Positions 51,055 to 64,000 of a stretch of DNA of 64,000 nt are shown one piece after another. The DNA is from Paragordius varius (Eukaryota > Nematomorpha): positions 2,418,001 to 2,482,000 of the forward strand of contig OZ176054.1 of the NCBI GenBank assembly GCA_964247055.1, written 5' to 3'. Positions within the stretch are counted from its first letter, which is position 1; each line of letters opens with the position of its first letter. The notes under the pieces were generated by a model, which had not been told where the DNA came from, ran no database searches, and worked only from the letters and a program-made list of their open reading frames with translations. The position numbers and the translations under genes were made by a program.

Positions 51055-53494
51055 ATGGTTGACAAGTTAGGTGTGTTTTCGATATTTTTTAAATTTTAAT
51101 TATATAAAAAATCTAATTTTTATTTTTGGTTAGCCAACACTGAAGCAAACACAAGACGGATTCAATTCGTTGAAAGCTGTTTTGGCACATCAGGCCAACC
51201 ATTACTTATTCCAGGTAGAGTTTTGGTGGGGGAAGGTGTGTTGACAAAAATATGTCGTAAGAAACCAAAACCTCGACAATTCTTTCTTTTCAACGATATT
51301 CTCGTTTATGGCAATATTGTTATCAATAAGAAAAAGGTATAATTCTATATAATATATTTAGTATAATAAGCAACATATCATTCCCCTTGAAGAAGTTAAA
51401 ATAAAAAGTTTACCAGATGAGGGTAGCCTGAAGAATGGATGGTTAATTTCAAGTCGAACCAAATCTTTTGCGGTATATGCTGCTACTGGAACGGAAAAAT
51501 CGGAATGGATCGCGCACATAAATAAATGTATTGGTGACTTATTGGCCAAAAGTAAAATCAATTATATATATATCCCCCAAAATTGAATTTTGTATCATAA
51601 AACATATAAATACATCATATTTAAATAAAAAATTTTTAAATAACCTGTGATTATAAATAATTTTTTATAACTAGTTTATGAATTATCCAACACAATGAGC
51701 TCAAATAATCAAATTAAATTTCCAATTATTAAACTTAAAAATCAAATATCCATCGAATAATATTTATTATTACCATTCCAAATAATTTTCAGATAAATTA
51801 AATTCATTTTAAAAATCTGTAGGTCGGATTTTACCAGTTATTAACGCATTTATGCTCGTGATTAACCGTGACTAAAATGAGAAGATAATTATGGTTTTTA
51901 AATAAATTAATTGAAAATACTTTTTAAAATTGTTTTTGTTATTACCATATTATATAAACTATTGAAATCGATTTGAACCGTTACATAGCATTTATTATAT
52001 TTTTGACAATATAAAAATCCAACACCTAGTTATAAAGTAATAATTAGTCTATATATTTTCTTTATTATTGGGTTCATTTTATAAACCTCATCATTATCTT
52101 TTTTTTATTTTTATGTAAGAATTTGGTTTTAATTAAATTATTAAATTTTAGCTGGGAAAACTGCCGCATCTGAACATGCTGCTCCTTGGGTTCCTGACTC
52201 AGAAGCTTCCATATGCATGCATTGCAAAAAGGCTCAATTTACGCTTATAAACAGAAGGGTACGCTATTTTGGTTTTCGCTTCAAAGATTTTTAAAAATGA
52301 ATTTTAAATATGTACTTTGTAAACATTTTTTTTCCTTTGAGTTAAAGAAGGTGAGACTAATTAATTTATTATATATACCATTACAGTTCAAATTTATTCT
52401 TGAACAATTTAAATTCACCCTTGAACAATTCAAATACACCCTAAAAAACAATTATGTGTTTTCCTAATATAACTCATTATTAATATGAAATATATCTTTA
52501 TGGCATAGTTTATTGAGGGTGCATTTGAATTGTTTAAAGGTGAATTTAAATTGTATAAGGGTGACTTTGAATTGTTCAAGGGTGAGTTTGAATTAAATGG
52601 TATTATAAAGCTTAAATAGATATTTGTTTTATGACGCATATTTATAAACAATATATTTGATGGGTTTGTTAATGCGAACGGTCCTTATCGTTTTGTGGAA
52701 AAACGTCATTGTACGATTATATCGAAAATTTTTAACATATAAATTAAATTTTATAAAAATTTAAATACTGAAACTTTTTGAAAAAATGCCTAATTTTTTA
52801 GTTTATATTTTTAATGATATTCATGAAATATACCTATTAGATTCATTATAAATCAATAATATATAAGTATTAGACAGGAGTGTGAATTATTTAATTGAAG
52901 TTTTCCCATAACGGATTTTATATTTAAATAGGCTTAGATGAAATTTTTCAAGAGAAACTTATTTTTTAACCTGAATTATTACTTGTTTTGGGTTGCGAAA
53001 TAGGAGTTGATGTGTTAGCGCATTCAAATATATATTTTACAATTGTTATCATTGAAGTTATTTATAAAATAATGGATAAATAATATGGGTTTTTCCGTTT
53101 TTATATTTTATAATAATCAAGGAAGCTACATTACGGAGAAAAAAATCAAAAGATTTCACTATTAACTTTTATATGCTAAATAGGAAAATGATTTCTTATA
53201 TGTGTATTTCTTATTAATTTTACCCCAAGTACCATAAAATTTAAATTATTCTCCTTCTAAATAGCACCATTGTAGAAACTGTGGTCTTGTGGTTTGTGGT
53301 GCGTGTGGAAGTAAAAAGTTTTTACTCCCACACCAATCATCTAAACCGTTACGAGTTTGCTTGACTTGTTATGATAAACTCATCAGCAGTAGTAGTGATT
53401 CGATGGGTGCTTCAACAAAATTTCATTCAAATAATAACGCAAATATTGGTGTTCCAGGAACTCAAAACTCTAACAATTTGAATGATGACTCAGG

Positions 53495-53531
<37 letters not shown>

Positions 53532-55315
53532 GTTTTCTAAAAATGTTGTAAACTATTGTTAAAATTTATACCACCAGAAGATATATTTGTCTTTGTTAGT
53601 CTGCTTTGGATTTTTTGATTAAATTTTTTTGTTAAAATAATAACCTACAACTCAGATTTATCTATGTTTTTGTGAAATTTGTGTTCAAATTTTGTTTAAA
53701 TGGCACGTTTTTGTTATTAAAGATTTATTTTATGATGCTAAAAGTTTGTGCGCATAACTTATTATTAACGAAGCATTTTCAATTTAAATTAAGCTTAAAC
53801 CTGTTTTAGATTTAAATTTATCTTTTTTAGCTATTTTACAAGACCTAACATTCATACATATTTCACCATTGAATCAAAATCAATGATATTATAACCTTGA
53901 TAAAATTTTTGTTCAACTTCAGATATATAAATTTAAAATTTGCCAAAACTTTATACCAGATTCCTCAAGCACGGACAATGATGATGAAACTAATGCGAGC
54001 GATGATAACGTTTTGGCACAAAATTCTAACACTGTTGCCACGTATAACAGTTTCCAAGATACTACTAAAAGTAACAGTTTATAAAGATAACCGACTAGTT
54101 AAGAAAAAATATTTTTTTAAGGTTTATTAAATCGTGAAATATAAAATTGAGTGTGTGGCATTTATTTGCATATAAACCGATATGTTATAAAAAATTAAGG
54201 TTAATTTATAAAAAAATATATTTGCCTTTACTCTTGTGTTTTATCTTCATTTTTTTATGTCGCTACATGTGTATTTACATTGTTAATCAGGTAATGAATC
54301 ATTATTTACTTAATGCCAAAATAAATATTACCGACATTTGTGTTTAGACGATACATCAACACCAAAAGTAAACCTAATAGATGGCGCAGAAACTCCCAAT
54401 AGGTCTCTACCCCCTCCCATTCCACCTCCGCCCACAAATACACCCATTAAACGAGAAGGTAACACAGCAGACGAAACAAAAACACAAACAACTGTTTTAA
54501 CTGAAAATTCCAATATACTGCACAATGTAAGTTTAATTTATTGCTAAACATTATAATCAATTTTATTATAATCTTTGATAAAACCGTCTTGTAAAAGCAT
54601 TAGAGTTTAAGTAAATATACCATACTATTTTTTCATTATTGCCAGTTAGTGTTTAGAAAGAGAGCAATATGGTTTAAATTTGATGATAATTATGTGTTTA
54701 TTGACATTTTCCTTATTAGCTCTTCACTTAAATACTGATTGGCATTAATATTTAGTAAAAAATTACTATATCTACAAAGTTATTTCCCATATTACTGTAA
54801 ATAAATAAATCTTAATATGGCTAATGCCCCCATTTAAAACTAGGGCTATAAATATTTTTTTGAAAATGACTCTCTTTTTACCTTATGCCTATAATGAATC
54901 TTATTTTGGAACCTCCCAATTTTTTCTTAATGAATGTTTATTTTTTAAAAAATTATTAACATAAGTGTTACTAACAAATTTATTTATGCTAATTAATTTT
55001 TGTTATATTAAAATTAAATTGGCCAAATTTTTCTCTTTTATGGCATACGTTTTTTAAAATATATATTATCTGTAATTCTACATCGATTTTATTGAATAAA
55101 ATATACTAATATGTTTTTTGTTTGTGATATAGACAACAGATCACCTTATTAATGACGATATTACTAGCAGCAAAACATTTAGCAATGGTCATACTAAGGA
55201 CTTACTCGATGACAGTACTGAAAATTTAATGGGGGACATTGCTAAAAATTCGGACAAAGAAAATCGTTTATCAAAAGATTTGGAAGGCGTCGAATTTTCC
55301 ACCCAAACTCAATGA
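51055..55315 (+). CDS. PLEKHF: Phafin (PLEKHF), PH- and FYVE-domain endosomal protein
   Basis: Eight exons: 51055-51070, 51134-51336, 51362-51551, 52152-52258, 53265-53493, 53960-54070, 54348-54526, 55133-55315; 1218 nt, 405 aa. Phafins bind PI3P on early endosomes and lysosomes and act in endosome fusion and autophagy. The first 16-nt exon encodes MVDKL, and the N-terminus 'MVDKLANTEANTRRIQFVES' follows human PLEKHF2 almost residue for residue, which fixes the start. The PH domain spans ~35-130 ('QFFLFNDILVYGNIV', 'EKSEWIAHINKCI'). The FYVE domain (~145-210) has the WxxD motif (WVPD), 'RRHHCRNCG', RVC and all eight zinc-binding cysteines. The ~175-residue Ser/Asn/Asp-rich C-terminal tail with a proline run is longer than in human (249 aa in total). 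Intron 2 is 25 nt; intron 4 holds a MITE. Confidence 0.96.
51337..51361 (+). other. Phafin intron 2, 25-nt micro-intron
   Basis: GT-AG bounded with stops if retained; removal joins 'VINKKK' to 'YNKQHIIPLE', identical in order to human PLEKHF2. Confidence 0.93.
52376..52602. mobile_element. MITE family F, copy C (repetitive termini)
   Basis: In phafin intron 4. The left end starts 'taccattacag' and has three ~21-bp repeats of 'ttcaaattcacccttgaac' type; the right end has four inverted ones and ends 'aatggta'. About 226 bp. This is the clearest copy: the inverted ends are each a small direct-repeat array. Confidence 0.8.
53495..53527. repeat. TA microsatellite at a splice donor
   Basis: A run of TA dinucleotides begins within the donor of phafin intron 5 (cag|gttatata...). 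The donor itself is GTTATA. Confidence 0.8.
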
Positions 55316-63468
<8,153 letters not shown>

Positions 63469-64000
63469 CGAGCAATACATATATACAAAAATGCAATAAA
63501 ATTTTAAAGCATATATAACCTTACTTTTACTTTAATAAATAATAATTTCCTAATTTCTTAGTCTTTTATGAGAGAGTATTAATAGAGTTTTTAAAAGCGC
63601 GGTAATTTTTTTTGTAAACCGCTCTGATTAAATGAAATCTACGTCCAGAAAAAATTGGATATTATGTAGTTTTTTATTTAAATTTTTAGAAAAACCAATT
63701 TTATAACAAAGAGAAAATACTGGGCGCATAGCATCATCAGATATAACATAAATGAAATCAAATATCAAATACTTATTTGAAAAAAGAATTATTTCAAAGT
63801 TTTTCATAAATATTTATATTTACGTCGCAGATGGTACAAAAGATCCCATAATAACCATATATACCAGGTGCATTCCTAAGTTATTACCGGTTTAACTTAG
63901 AGAAGACGCCATAGCAAAGTACTCAGACGATTAATTTGATATATACCCCATATTTATTAATTTGACAAAATACGACAAACACACACAAATTAGGTTCACC
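63469..64000. other. 3' flank of the SLC3-like gene
   Basis: AATAAA at 63495-63500, 27 bp after the stop codon, is the likely polyadenylation signal. The rest is AT-rich with no recognised feature. Confidence 0.55.

Noticed and set aside
50880-51065. Longer N-terminal reading of DNAJC25 starting near 51065.
   Set aside because: The upstream part has no family resemblance, overlaps the phafin start codon, and would bury the hydrophobic leader internally.
52430-52651. Minus-strand frame with a repeated 'NSNSPLNNSK'-type peptide, at first like a repetitive surface protein.
   Set aside because: It is a read-through of the ~21-bp DNA repeats at the ends of MITE family F.

Overview
The window is AT-rich animal (metazoan) nuclear DNA. 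It carries seven spliced protein-coding genes, all recognisable as conserved eukaryotic families, set among long non-coding stretches full of decayed repeats. Reconstructed exons join in frame from start codon to stop codon in every gene, so none of the seven looks broken. The organism cannot be named from sequence alone. Nine introns of only 22-32 nt, mostly near gene 5' ends, sit beside ordinary introns of 63-2323 nt. From memory, short 5' introns with longer downstream ones were reported for schistosomes, so a flatworm is a reasonable guess, held weakly.

Layout. 1-9199: no gene; an inverted-terminal-repeat element (R, 425-947) and a degenerate ~160-bp tandem array. 9200-20952 (+): RIPOR/FAM65-like Rho-interacting polarity regulator, 21 exons, ~2209 aa. 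21985-26221 (-): COG8, Golgi tethering subunit, 6 exons, 574 aa; its large third intron holds two head-to-head LINE fragments. 26222-29141: an R element split by a 1.5-kb element (E) with a perfect 9-bp target duplication. 29142-33335 (+): ATG4 autophagy cysteine protease, 10 exons, 650 aa. 33336-40150: second tandem array, a hAT-type MITE, and a second E copy carrying a Tc1-like relic with a LINE inside it. 40151-45155 (+): GET4/TRC35, 8 exons, 402 aa; intron 4 holds a hAT remnant. 46424-50879 (-): DNAJC25, 9 exons, 336 aa. 51055-55315 (+): phafin (PLEKHF, PH-FYVE), 8 exons, 405 aa, divergent from DNAJC25 with 175 bp between start codons. 56161-63468 (+): type II membrane GH13 protein of the SLC3A1/maltase group, 14 exons, 816 aa. 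63469-64000: nothing recognised.

Functionally the neighbours share a membrane-traffic and protein-handling flavour: Golgi tethering (COG8), autophagy (ATG4), tail-anchored protein insertion (GET4), an ER J-protein (DNAJC25), an endosomal PI3P reader (phafin) and a surface glycoprotein (SLC3-like). No operon logic is seen and the grouping is probably chance.

The points most worth a second look are the bimodal intron sizes with a micro-intron class, the dated nesting of R and E with an empty site in the same window, three MITE copies sitting in host introns, a family with ~21-bp repeats inside its termini, and the SLC3-like protein that keeps the full glycosidase catalytic triad. I found no convincing wholly new system.
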